This document shows, piece by piece, positions 25,543 through 38,000 of a stretch of DNA of 64,000 nucleotides; within the stretch, counting starts at the first letter, position 1; every line of letters begins with the position of its first letter. The notes beneath the pieces were generated by a model. The model searched no databases and was not told where the DNA came from. It saw nothing but the letters and a program-made list of their open reading frames with translations. Source of the DNA: Echinometra lucunter. Its lineage: Eukaryota; Echinodermata; Echinoidea; Camarodonta; Echinometridae. The position numbers and the translations under genes are program-made. The stretch is taken from assembly GCA_029962745.1 (NCBI GenBank), contig CM057162.1, positions 23,027,451-23,091,450 on the forward strand, read 5' to 3'.

Positions 25543-26483
25543 ATACATTATTGTATAGGGCCTTTATCATCATCGTTACATCTAATCTTGTCTTTTTTAG
25601 TTTATTAAAAAGGAAAATTTTCTACTGAAGTATCATTTCTGTCAGTTTAGTCTTCAAATCATGCCAAAATCCTAACTTGGTATCATTGGTTAGCATGTAC
25701 ATGTAGCTATGGGCCTTTGAAATAATAGCTTACTGTCAAATATCTGATTACTTGAAATTATTGAAGCAGGAAAATTAAACAAATCTGAGACTGTCATTGC
25801 TGAATATTGAATATAGATTTCGAATAGCCCTCTACAATTTTGGAATTTTTTTTAAACATAAAGGCAAAAAATGCTTCCATACACTCATACATTGCATTAT
25901 TTTATGTCCCAAGAGTAAAATGAAAATGGGTTTTTATCGGAATTGAAAATTTGATAGGCTTGCTCTATTCCAGGCTATAGCAGTCACCAGCAACTCTTTT
26001 TGAATAGCTGCTGAACTTTTCCTCTTTGATCATTTAATTGAAAGTTTTCTGGAAATACATGTTATAAGGCCTAAGGACAACTCTTTCAGATTGGGGGGGG
26101 GGGGGGGTAAAAAAATCATACTTAATTTGTGCCTTTTCTAGAAAATATTAAGTTTTTGCTTTATTTGTCTATCCCCTTTTCCCTGCTGTATTGTACATGT
26201 TAATTTATGAGACACTCGGGGAGTGGGGTGGCATTATTGAAGTATTTGGGGACTTGAACATAGTGAGGGGAATTATTCTCTCTGATTAATCTCTGTTAGT
26301 GTAAGTGGGTAACTAATGTCTTTAGGAAAGATGAAACTGTGTTTTAAGATTTATTACTCTCAAACCTAAATTATGAATAGAACTACCCTCTAAATTCAGC
26401 CTTATTGCTTGTATGCTCTACCATTTCTGTAATAGTTTGTGGATATTGAAATATTTTATATATTGTAAATAATGAATTATGTA

Positions 26484-26489
26484 AATAAA
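26484..26489 (+). terminator. Likely poly(A) signal of CFAP126
   Basis: AATAAA lies in an AT-rich stretch about 940 bp after the CFAP126 stop. It is the first well-placed canonical hexamer before the MITE at 26566. The cleavage site is not proven. Confidence 0.4.
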
Positions 26490-26565
26490 TTGTGTTGAAA
26501 TATGAAATCAAATTGTTAATGTAGTCAGTCATTACTTGAATTTGATTTGAGAGCTAAACAACCAA

Positions 26566-26785
26566 GGCCTGTATTCTGAAAATTGCTTTAACTCTTATCT
26601 TATTATAATTGTCACAGCAATCAGAAATAGGGGTACTCCATTCAGCTTATCCATGTATTTTTGATGTGTGTGCTGGTCCATTAGCATAATTTTGCATAGT
26701 TCAAAGCAATCACAAGCTCGCCTTCAAATTGAGTTGTGACAATTGAAAGAGTGAAGATAAAAGATTTTTTTTCAGAATACTGGCC
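26566..26785. mobile_element. MITE, GGCCTGTATTCTGAAAA ends
   Basis: GGCCTGTATTCTGAAAA is answered by TTTTCAGAATACTGGCC. 'ttgtcacagcaatca' and 'gttgtgacaattg' form an inner inverted pair. It follows the CFAP126 3' end. Confidence 0.75.
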
Positions 26786-27886
26786 AAAGTTGGTAATCGG
26801 ACAACAGAGCAAAGTGAGGAAAGGATGACTTCTCTGGAGAAATGTCTCTGATTGCTCTTAACATACCATATTACATTCAAGTGGCTTCTACTGCAGCAAA
26901 CTGCAGTGTTTTATCAATGGAAGCTTTAAATATACACAGTGTCAAACAACATTCATTCCTCAGTGGCTCACATATTCACACCAGTCACAGGCCTGCCAAC
27001 CCTGCAAGTCAAGAATTATGGATAATAATTATTAAAAATGGGAACAATCCTGAATTTTCTTTACAATCCTACAGACAGATTTTTACATAAAATAGGGACA
27101 AAAGATTGTAAAGGGTAAAAATTGCTCGTCTTTTCCCCCATAAATAGGGATAGTTGGCAAGTCTGCATTCACCATAATCACGCCCCTACAAAAGACCACT
27201 GATACTTTGAATAATAAGTATGGTTTTAAAACAAGTCATAGCTGACAAAGTTTATTAAGTGATATTTTAGCTCAGGAATGCATCATTTTCAAGTCAATGC
27301 CCTTTCTAAAAGGGAATTTTTGAGGTTCCTTCTGAAATACAAACTTTACATTCATCTTTCACAAAGTCGGCACTGAAGAAAGAAAGAAAGACAGGGAAGG
27401 AGGGAGATCAAGATGAAACAGAGTGAGAGGAAGGAAGGGAGAGAGAGAGAGAAAGAAATGGAAAGAGGGAGATCAATAGAAAAAAAGTAATGGGTAGAAA
27501 GAGAGAGATAGAGACAGAGATAGACAGTAAAATAAGAAGAGAAAAGATAAAGACCTGTTGGGTTAATGACTTGTAAGATTTATCAGGTATGGGGAGACTA
27601 TGAAAATAGACATTTCTATTTTAGTGAACTGATATATATAAATATTCATTTGAAAAAAAAAAAAAAAAAAAAAAAAACTTCCAATATAATGTGTCAAAGA
27701 AAGTTGGCCCTTTGAAGAAGTGAGTTCAAATTTCCAGATCATTTTAAACAATCTTTCAGCTCAAGTTTGAAAAAAAAAAACAACAACAACACATAACAGA
27801 GTTGAACAAAATGGAAATTCCATTATAACAAGTCAGAAGATAATATTAAAGGAAATGCAATATTCTAATGCAATTACTGTCACTAA

Positions 27887-28358
27887 TTAAAGACACCAGT
27901 TCTTGTTATGATTTTAAAAAATCTCATGTTGTTTACTTAAATGGGATAAACATAAGGGTTATAGTGTAAAAATACCATTCTGAAAGTTTCAGAGTATAAT
28001 ATCCACAGGAAGTATTCTTAAATATTAGAAATGTGGACCAATGTTTGAAAAACATACGAGGGTCGGTTGCACAGACCAGATATAAGGAGTGCACATGTGC
28101 GCATGGCTCAACGGACCGTACTGTGTGTATTGGCGTATCACGCCGAGGAAGGCAGACAACGGTAATTTTGAATTTGTGCAAACGGTCCTCTTAGTTTATT
28201 ATCTCTCGAGACGAAAACTGATAAAATCGCGGTTTGCATCTTATTTACAGTTTTTCATTCCAAATTATGGTTGGTTTCAGGGTTTTCGAGTACACATGTT
28301 TCATCTTAGTTTGAGAATATTTTAATCAGCTACTCACAAAGTTAGCAAATGCCTTTAA
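27887..28358 (+). mobile_element. 490-bp TIR element, copy 2
   Basis: It begins TTAAAGACACCAGTTC and ends GTTAGCAAATGCCTTTAA, with the same interior landmarks as copy 1. It lies between CFAP126 and SMG9. Confidence 0.8.
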
Positions 28359-28455
28359 AAACACTGAACTTCTCTTCCCAACATATTCTAAGAATACAAG
28401 TCATTTCCTTTGAATGACTCTCAACAGATGATAAATTTTTAAATCTCTACCCTTC

Positions 28456-28618
28456 AGGCAATACAGAATATGCTGATTTGGGTCTGAAAGCACTGAATGT
28501 CAATTAATCATATGAACAAAGTTTTGAACAATACAGGCAATACAGAATATGCTGATTTGGGTCTGGAAGCATCGACACTGAATGTCGATGTATCAAATGA
28601 ATGAAATTTTGAACAAAT
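28456..28618. repeat. Short tandem duplication (~78-bp period)
   Basis: 'ggcaatacagaatatgctga' followed by 'tttgggtct' occurs at 28457 and 28535, with similar following sequence. Confidence 0.8.
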
Positions 28619-28662
28619 ATAACTGTCATTTGTATATTACAACAACTAAGGATATTCCTTGA

Positions 28663-28868
28663 GGCCGGAATTCACAAAAGAGGTTAACCAACCGTTGGTT
28701 TAAACCTTCGTAGGCGTACTAAAATAAGGGTACATTGTCACATACTGGCCATGCACACGTTAAAAGAAAACAGATAACTGGACCAGATTCTGTGGACAAG
28801 AACATTAAAAAACCCATGAGGGGGTTTAAACCACCCCATGGTTTAAACCTCTTTTGTGAATTCCAGCC
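28663..28868. mobile_element. MITE, GGCCGGAATTCACAAAAGAG ends
   Basis: GGCCGGAATTCACAAAAGAG pairs with CTCTTTTGTGAATTCCAGCC, and GGTTTAAACC motifs are repeated inside both arms. Confidence 0.8.
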
Positions 28869-29022
28869 AGTATGTCTATCGTGTCCCTCTAGCATCTGGG
28901 GTCACGGATGAGATCAAATCGAAAAAACATGTTCAGTCACTGAATCTCTATGTCTGAAAACTTCTCGTCAATGTATTTTCTCTAATAACTGTATCACAAA
29001 ACAATAATCTAATGTCTCTCCA

Positions 29023-29169
29023 GGGCCCCATTTCATAAAACTTGTTATCAGTAACAACTGCCACATTTCTATGACAAATCTGCTCTCAGCTGATCGGATG
29101 CAAGAATTTCAGTGGCTTATAACAGTTATTGCAACTTATTATTGATAACAAGTTTTATGAAACGGGGCC
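29023..29169. mobile_element. Small MITE, GGGCCCC ends, copy 2
   Basis: GGGCCCCATTTCATAAAACT at one end and GTTTTATGAAACGGGGCC at the other. The interior is inverted relative to copy 1. Confidence 0.75.
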
Positions 29170-29501
29170 TAGAACGCCAACCAATATGGCTTCACCTGTA
29201 ACGTATGACCCTTGTCTTACTGATCATATATGTTCACATATCTCTTTTCCACAGACAAGCCATTTACCAAATTCTGATTTTTGGTACACCCAACTTACGA
29301 TCAGTCTTCTTTTCATTCTGTACTTTTCAACTGACAAAGACCTCTGGCAACAGAACAACTGTTTCTCCTATACAAAGGCTCTTTGGAAGCAGAATAAATC
29401 AACGCCAAGTCCTAGATAGGAGACTGACAAGCAGTCACTCTAGCCTGGAGGCTGCCATGAGCAGGAGAGAGAGAGTCTTCTAAATGTTCTCTCAATCTCT
29501 C

Positions 29502-32500
29502 TCAAGTGAGAAGGCGGTGGTATTCAGACATCAGAGTAGACTTCTTGATGCTTTCCCATGTCCTGCTTGCATACTGATACCTGAAGCAACAGAGGCAACA
29601 TCCACACAGGTCATGTTAAAGATTTCGATATGAAGCAATACAAAAATGTATACATGTTGAATTGGAGGTGAAATACAGGTGAACACCATTATAACAAACT
29701 CCAGGGAAATTATCTCTTTATATCAAAACCTTTTTAAATCAAGGCTAAAAACAATAAAATACAAAGAAGTAGGACTGGCAAAATTACCTTGTTATAACAA
29801 GAGTTTGTTATAACAGTGTTCTTTACAACAAGGTTCCGCTGTATACGATTAATGTGAAAATAAAAGACTGAAGATAACTGTATGGTTAGATGGCTTTTAC
29901 GGCATGGCCTAAAAAATGTAGTTTACCCTCTATGTTCATTTGTGGATATTCAAACTACACAAGTAAGTGACATCTGAACATGCTGGAAATACTCTTTCTC
30001 AAAGTGGATAGAAAATAACTTAAAATGCAGGCAGGTTGAATTACCTCTCAATAACTACTACATGAAATTTGGTGGAAAAGAGGAAAGGACAATTTAAAAA
30101 AGAGAAAGAACTAGATGAATCTTCGACCACGCGTGGTCGAACTTTATGCCTCCGCCATTACCAAATCAGAAATAAATGGCACTTCATGTTGATTTATTTT
30201 CATTTATACAATGACATCTTTGACCTTGACCTTTGACCTTGTGACCTCCAATTCTAATGAGAGCATTGCCCTTTCCATATGCATACATGAGCCAAGTTTG
30301 TTGAACCATCAAATGGTTACTGAGTTATCACAAGAACGAACCATTTCTACATATATGTAATGACCTCTATGACCTTTGACCTTTGACCTTGAGACCCCCA
30401 AATCTAATCAGATCATTGTCCCTCCCATATGCATACCTGTGCCAAGTTTGAGGTTGATCGGTCAAATGGTTGTTGAGTTATGGTGAAAACGAACCATTTC
30501 TATGTACATAATGACCTTTGACCTTTGACCTTGTGACCCCAAAATCTACTCAGATCATTGTCCCTTCCACATGCATACATGAGCCAAGTTTGAAGCCAAT
30601 CTGTCAAATGGTTCTTAAGTTATCGCGAGAACGAGCCATTTTTATGTGTATTATTACCTCTATGACCTTGACCTTTGACCTTGAGACTCCAAAATCTAAT
30701 CAGATCATTGTCCCTCCCATATGCATACACGAGCCAAGTTTGAAGTTGATTTGTCAAACGGTTCTTAAGTTATCGCGAGAACGAAAACGGGACGGACGGA
30801 CGGACGGACGGACGACCCGAAAACATAATGCCTCCAGCAACCACCTACGGTGGGCGGAGGCATAAAAAGAAAAAGAAACACCTGCCCCATATTTCAAATT
30901 TTGACTTTTTAAAAATTGAAATCATTTTTTTTTTTAAACATTTGGTGATCCAAAATATCAATCAGTCACAAACATTTTATGCCTGTTTTCCTGAAAAGCA
31001 ATTCCATCACAAGAAATTAAGATTAGCTTTAAATTCATCGGGGGGGGGGGGGGGGGGGGGGGGGTGGTTGGTTTCACATGGTTTCACAAAGAGTTAAGTT
31101 GGACTTAAAGTCGCACTTAAATTCCTAGTTGCGTGCTGCTGGTCAGATCATGCTCAGGGGTCGCGCACTATTGGGAAGTCTATCAGTGAGATTATGTGTT
31201 AAATACCAGACGCGCACTGGCGCTTACGCATGACTGAGACTCTAAGTCAAACTTAACTCTTTGTGAAACACCCCTAATCTATTTCACTTATTCTTTTTTA
31301 AAATTTCACCAGCAGTACAAAATGGCAGTACAATAAGCTGTTAACTCACCAGTTCTTTTCATTGAGTGATGTATGAGTTAGAAGAGGACGACTAGCAGCA
31401 TACATCTGATTCCTGAAGGCTGCTACCAGCCTCTCAGGGCGGGGATGACCCATGTAGCCAGGGTCTGTCACAAAGCTCAGCACAGACGTCTTTAATTCTT
31501 GAACAAAGAAAGGGAGAATAATGGAAAAAAAATTGTTATCTACATTTCACCCATGATTCAGCAATTGAATTTTACTCATTGCATGTGAATGAAAATGCAG
31601 AATGTATCAAATATTGCTTGTGCGAGTACTGATACAAGATCTCATTTAATCATCGCGTTTCACAATGCAAGCATCACCAATACCATAAGAAGCCTATTTT
31701 CCCACTCGTGGGTTGATGATTATGTCCAAGATAGCAGATACCGTGAGTGAGAGTTAACCAAGTGAAGACATATTTAACTGACCAAGGGATCCCAAGTGCA
31801 GGGAAGGAGGACGAGTTTGTAGAACTAGCAGTGAGAGCCTAGGGAAAATATGAAGAGTTAGAAGTCTGTGATCGCTTAGAATAGGAGCGGAAAAGATGAC
31901 TAGGGCAAGGTATTGATGGTACTGTTGTCGACCCATCTCCCAGAATTAACACGCTAGAGTGACTATCGCAAAAATTGAACCTTATGAGGATTGCAAAATG
32001 CGAGAAGTGAAGTACAGTTTGCACTATTCAACAAGTTAGGAGACCTTCAAACTGTTCAGGCATTTAGGCATTAACCCCATAAGGCAGGCGGAAAACTTGA
32101 CAATACTTCCACATGACGATGATGATGATGTTGATAATGATGATAATGGTGATGATGATGATGATGATGATGTTGATGATGATGATGATGATGTTGAATG
32201 ATGATGATGATGGTGATGATGATGATGATGATGATGATGATGGTGATATTGATGATGATGGTGGTGATGATGATAATGATGATGATGATGATGATGAGGT
32301 AGCTCTCTCCTACAATTTATATCAAAAACATTTTCAACACAGAGATATCCCAATCTAAATCATACAAGGCAATATAGTTCTTCTTTCAAACATTCGTTTA
32401 TGATGAGGTGTAATGCTTACCTTTCTCAGCTCTTGTGTTCTTGTCCGAGTTGAATTTGGGCAGCAAGAATAGATTGAGGTCTAAAGGAAGTGTCTTGGAA

Positions 32501-35001
32501 CTCAGGCAAGGCATCACAGAACTCCTGGCAAGAGATGAACATCCTACAAAGGAGAAAATGATATAAGGCTGTTGCCATGATCTGGCTCGTCTTATTCGTG
32601 TGCAATCATTCATAGCAGTAAATTGGAACATGTGAGCCCATTTGACCTTTGACCTACATACATGACCTTTGACCCACATATACATGTAACATTGAGGCCC
32701 TTACTGAGCATCTACCATCCAAGTTTGGTTACAAGTGGCTAGTGGTTCACAAGTTTCTAACCCCAGTAGAAACTTGCAGGTAAATTTAGCATTTGACCTT
32801 ATTTGACCTTTGAGCTATATATGCGACCTTTGGCCCCAAACAACATCAAGGTCCCCATAGGGTATACCATCCAAATTTGGTTACAAACATTTATGATTTT
32901 TACAGCTAGTTCATGCATATTTAACATGGAAAGTATCGGTGTAAATTATGTCTATCGATGAACATCGCAGCTATCTTTGAAGTGATAATAAAAGATAATT
33001 AAATGATGGTTTCTACCAACCTGTGTATTTGAGTTTGGATGTCATCATGAGGGAATGAATAGACTGCTGCACTGCATTCACAGTGATTGGTTGAAAGCTC
33101 TCTCGACTGGCTTTATTCTGTACAAACACTGTCAAGAAGATATGTTTCACAATATTTATCAGAATATTCAACAAGTATGGCTTGAAAGCTTTCTATGAAC
33201 TCTATTGATGCACGTGGAAAAGAGAAAATTTCTCTGCCGAAAATAGGTCAATCCATTGAGAATTGAGAAGGAAATAAACCTTTCCCTCAACTGGCTTTAA
33301 CCTGCACAAAACTGTCAAGAAGATATGCCACACACTAATTATTAGAATATTCAACATAACTGCTACATGTATGGCATAAAATCTTTCTATGAACTCTATT
33401 GATGCACAAGCAAAGTGAAAATTTCTCGGCTCAAAATAGGTCAATTCACTGAGAATTGAGAAGAAAGCAATTCCTTTCCCCCTCCAATAACGCAATAAAC
33501 CATCTGCAATATCACAATCTGCGTATACATGTATTTTGTGGTGTGAAAAGAATTTTTCACTAGAGCTCTACATGTCATATGAAGCATTAGCAGAAAGAGT
33601 AATGATTCTCTGCTCAAGCTTTGTGTAAAGAAAAAAAAAGGGGGGGGGGGTAACAATCTGGAATAAGAATTTGATACCAGATAATTGGCAATTTTGTTAA
33701 CACGTTACAGTTTCAAAGTTATGTCTAACAGCCATTCACAATTTAAATACAGAATAAAACACATTTTTCCATAGACCCTGAGCTGATTTATCTCCGGTTT
33801 AGTACTTAACAGGTTAAAAGTCATAGCTACTCCATGCAAATTTTCCTTTCTCGGTCATAGTTGAAACTTCACATGTTCAAAAGTAATAGTTATTCCATAC
33901 CAACTGCCCTTTCTTCGTATATACTTTTGGACTGGGTTTTTGTCCATAAAAACTCTTTCAGGTACAGGGTATATATGAGTTGTCTTTTAAAAAAAAATGT
34001 AGCAATAAGAAGTAAATATCAGTATTGCCAATTAACTCACAGCAGTGCAGTGCCAACTTTCAGTGACTCTCATACATTATCTACTGATTTCCATGAGCGG
34101 AAAAAGAAATAGACCCTGAGCTGATTTATCTCCGGTTTAGTACTTAACAGGTTAAAAGTCATAGCTACTCCATGTAAATTTTCCTTTCTCAGTCATAGTT
34201 GAAACTTCACATGTTCAAAAGTAATAGTTATTCCATACCAACTGCCCTTTCTTCGTATATACTTTTGGACTGTGTTTTCGTCCATAAAAACTCTTTCAGG
34301 TACAGGGTATATATGAGTTATCTTTTTTTTTAAATGTAGCAATAAAAAGTAAATATCGGTATTGCCAATTAACTCACAGCAGTGCAGTGCCTACTTTCAG
34401 TGACTCTGATACATTATCTACTGATTTCCATGAGCGGAAAAAGAAAAAAATGCACCAAGAAATTTTAGTCCATTTTCAATGTGATATAGTGTACCATTGT
34501 CCAATACGTTCAATTTAATTGTAAATCATTATCAAGCTCCCTAAGTTGGCAATGCAGTGAAAATTATACCATTACTATTTTGTGTGTAAATTGGCAATTT
34601 TTCTATTTAATTTTGCAATTTGTATTCTCTTTGGCTCATGTTATACGCATTTCTGTTTTTTTTTTAGATATAGGAGTAGAAAATAGAACTGATTAATACC
34701 AATTTGATCAGGAATAGCTGATTAAATTAGGTCTGAGGAAAACTGTGTAATGCTATGGGTAAATAAGTAAAAAAGAAGGATCGATTTATCCCATTAAAAT
34801 TACCTATATTCGGAACAAAGTCTTCCATGTCTTCCAAACCTCCGCTCTCTGATTGGCTGCTTGATGGGGGCGGGGTTGCTGGCTTCAACATCTCGGCTCT
34901 CTTGAGGAACTCTATGATGTTGATATCAGAGAACCAATCCTCTACTACCATCACGACATGACATACAGTCAGGAGAAAAGCAGCTATGTACAGGGACTAA
35001 A

Positions 35002-35059
<58 letters not shown>

Positions 35060-38000
35060 ATGAAGAGAATTGAACTAATCAAACATGATCATCATAATTA
35101 TAACAGGAAAAGATAAGAAAAAATATAAACTTGTCACAAAATGACATACAGTGTACAGTCAGGAGAAAGGCAGCTATGTACAGGGACTGAAACAAAATAT
35201 TGACGAGAGTTGAATTTAGCATGAACATCATGTTTGTATCAGGAAACGATAAGAAAACATCAACTTATTTACATTAAAAATATTTCAAGAATATAAATCA
35301 TTAGCAACGGTTCATTTTTGTGTCAGCATGATGAAATAGAAATGAATTCAGAATTACTGGCCTAATGGTATGATAACCATTCTGAATTTCTGAATGACAT
35401 ATTAGGTGATTTCATCTCCTCGAAATAATTGCATAACAAATTTGACTCACCATCCATAAAATCGATAGTAACATTAGAATTCAATTTATATTTTATGTAA
35501 TATAAAGGATTATTCTTCTTAGCCAGGACCTGCCATGAATTTGTCATAGAAATTTACTGTACATTTGTGATTGTATTTCCCATTATCACAATCAAATTGT
35601 AGGCAAAAACATTAAATATGTATTGTTAATAATAATTATGTTAATCTACACAGATATCTAAACTTTAGCTATGCGTTCAAATATGATTGAGAATCCCAGA
35701 AGCATTAAAAAACAACCCAGTATGGATACCTATGTTGCATGAACATTACATGCTTTTCTTAATTCTTTTCTTAAACAAGGAGCATTTAAATTATGTCTTT
35801 CTTTTCTTGTTATATACCATATAGAGTTCGTATAATATGAATATTCTTAGGGATATCTTCTATCTGACCGGTATTTTTTCCATATCCTATCTCAAGAGTC
35901 TATTTATCTTTGTTTCAATGTTTTAATAATGCAATAATTATGATATTTCTTTATGATGCACCATTTCAACATTATTTTGTTAGGTATATTTGTACTGTTA
36001 CTTTTAGCATTCCCAGCAATTCAGTCGTTGACTGCTATTGTGAATGTTTTTCGAGATGCTGTTGTTTTTTAATCCAAATAAACCATTCATTTCAATTCAA
36101 TTCACCTGCATCTCAGCATAGTTCTCGGCTGATGAGAACTCTGGTGGTACACTTTGCTTCTCTGGACCCAGGATACAATCTAAGATGGAGGAGCTAAGGA
36201 TTGGTTGGGTGTCAAACATCTCCCCCCTCCCCACCCCACCCCCGGAGAAAGAAGACAAGATAAGAAAGCCTCTGACCTGCATCTCAGCATAGTTCTCGGC
36301 TGATGAGTACTCTGGTGGTACACTCTGCTTCTCTGGACCCAGGAGACGATCTAAGATGGAAGAGCTGAGGATTGGTTGGGTATCCAGGAGGATGATACGT
36401 TCTTCAGTAATGAACATCTCCATACCAGTAGTCTGATGTAAGGCCTGCTCAGTGTTGCTTGGAGTCTGAGGCTTGAAGATGTAGGAGCTGAGGAGAGAAG
36501 ATGACACAAAGATATGATTGGTTAATGGTGATCATACTCTACTTTTCAACTCTTTTTGCACTGGGCCCTGAACTCCTATGTGCTGAATTATTTTTGAGGA
36601 GTGCTTTACAATGGCCATGAAAATTTATGAGTAAACGACTGCACACGAAAGTCAATCGAGTAAAGATTGTAAACAATTAAAAGTGAATGCCCACCACCGG
36701 GCAAATCAATAGAATTTTGTACAGATATAATGGGCTACATGGCTGAGTGTGTAATTAATGCAAACTTCGCGTGCCGATAGTGCAGGGGTAAGAACTTCAC
36801 ATCCAAAGAGTTAAAGTGATTACACAATGGTAAATTTTTTTTTGATATATGATCGAGAATAGAATTCTAAGAAGAATAACATTAAAAATATAATGATTTT
36901 CAATCAAAATCAATGCACTTAAGCTAATTTTCTCATAAAAAGTCAAGAGTTGACCAAAAAATTTGAGTATAAGGTATGACGTCAAAGTGGGTACCCAGCT
37001 TCGCGCATTGCAGTTGTGCTGCGCGCTAGACTGTACAATTTGTATTATACCTTGCGCGCATTTTGCTAGAATTGCGCGACATGGTACCCACTTTGACGTC
37101 ATTTTGACGTCAAAGTGGGTACCCAGTTGAAACTGGGTCACAGCTGAGGGGTCAAAAATATCCTGAAATCTTACCTCATTTGGGGGTTTCCTTGGCAACA
37201 CGACTTTTTAAAAAACTTTAGGCAGATGATTTTCTGCTAATGAAATCATGCTCTTTTAAATGAGCTAACATTGTTTCAGCATTGGGTACCCCCTTTAATG
37301 CTACGGCACTCTATCTTTGGTTTACCACAACTTTGGAAGAGTATTTGAACACATATAAAAATTTTGCTCCTTCCTGACTATCTTGTAAGGTAACAGGCTG
37401 AGTCACACTCATTTGAATTACAGCACATACTAAAATGATTGTACAAGAGGTGCAGTGAAAGGCAGTGCAACAGAAAAAATAAACATGAAGGTAGTCAGCA
37501 ATTAGGCTCTAGAAAACTAAAACATCTGATTTGGGCCACATTTCACTGCCAGCAGTACAGGAGGCATGCCATTTTGCTAGCAAAGCTGTTATAATGGCAA
37601 CAATGAGCTAGAAAGTTAACGTTGAATTCTGTACATTGCCATCTTGACACTCCTCCGTAAAGACATTGGTTAACATTGTTATGATTTAAAAAAATCTTGT
37701 TTTGTTACTTAAAAATTGGATAAACATAAGGCTTATAGTGTAAAAATACCAGTCTGAAAGTTTCAAACTACAATATCTACAGGAAGTATTTTTAGATATC
37801 AAAAATGTGAACCACTGTATAAAAAATGTACGAGGTACGGTTGCACAGAATAGACATAGGGAGTGCGCATGCGCGTATGACTCACCTTACCGTACTGTGC
37901 GTATTGGCGTATCACGCGGCGGGAGGTACATAACGGCATTTTCAAATTCAAGCAAAGTGGTCCTCTTAGTGACTGTCTCGTGAGACGAAGGATAATAAAA

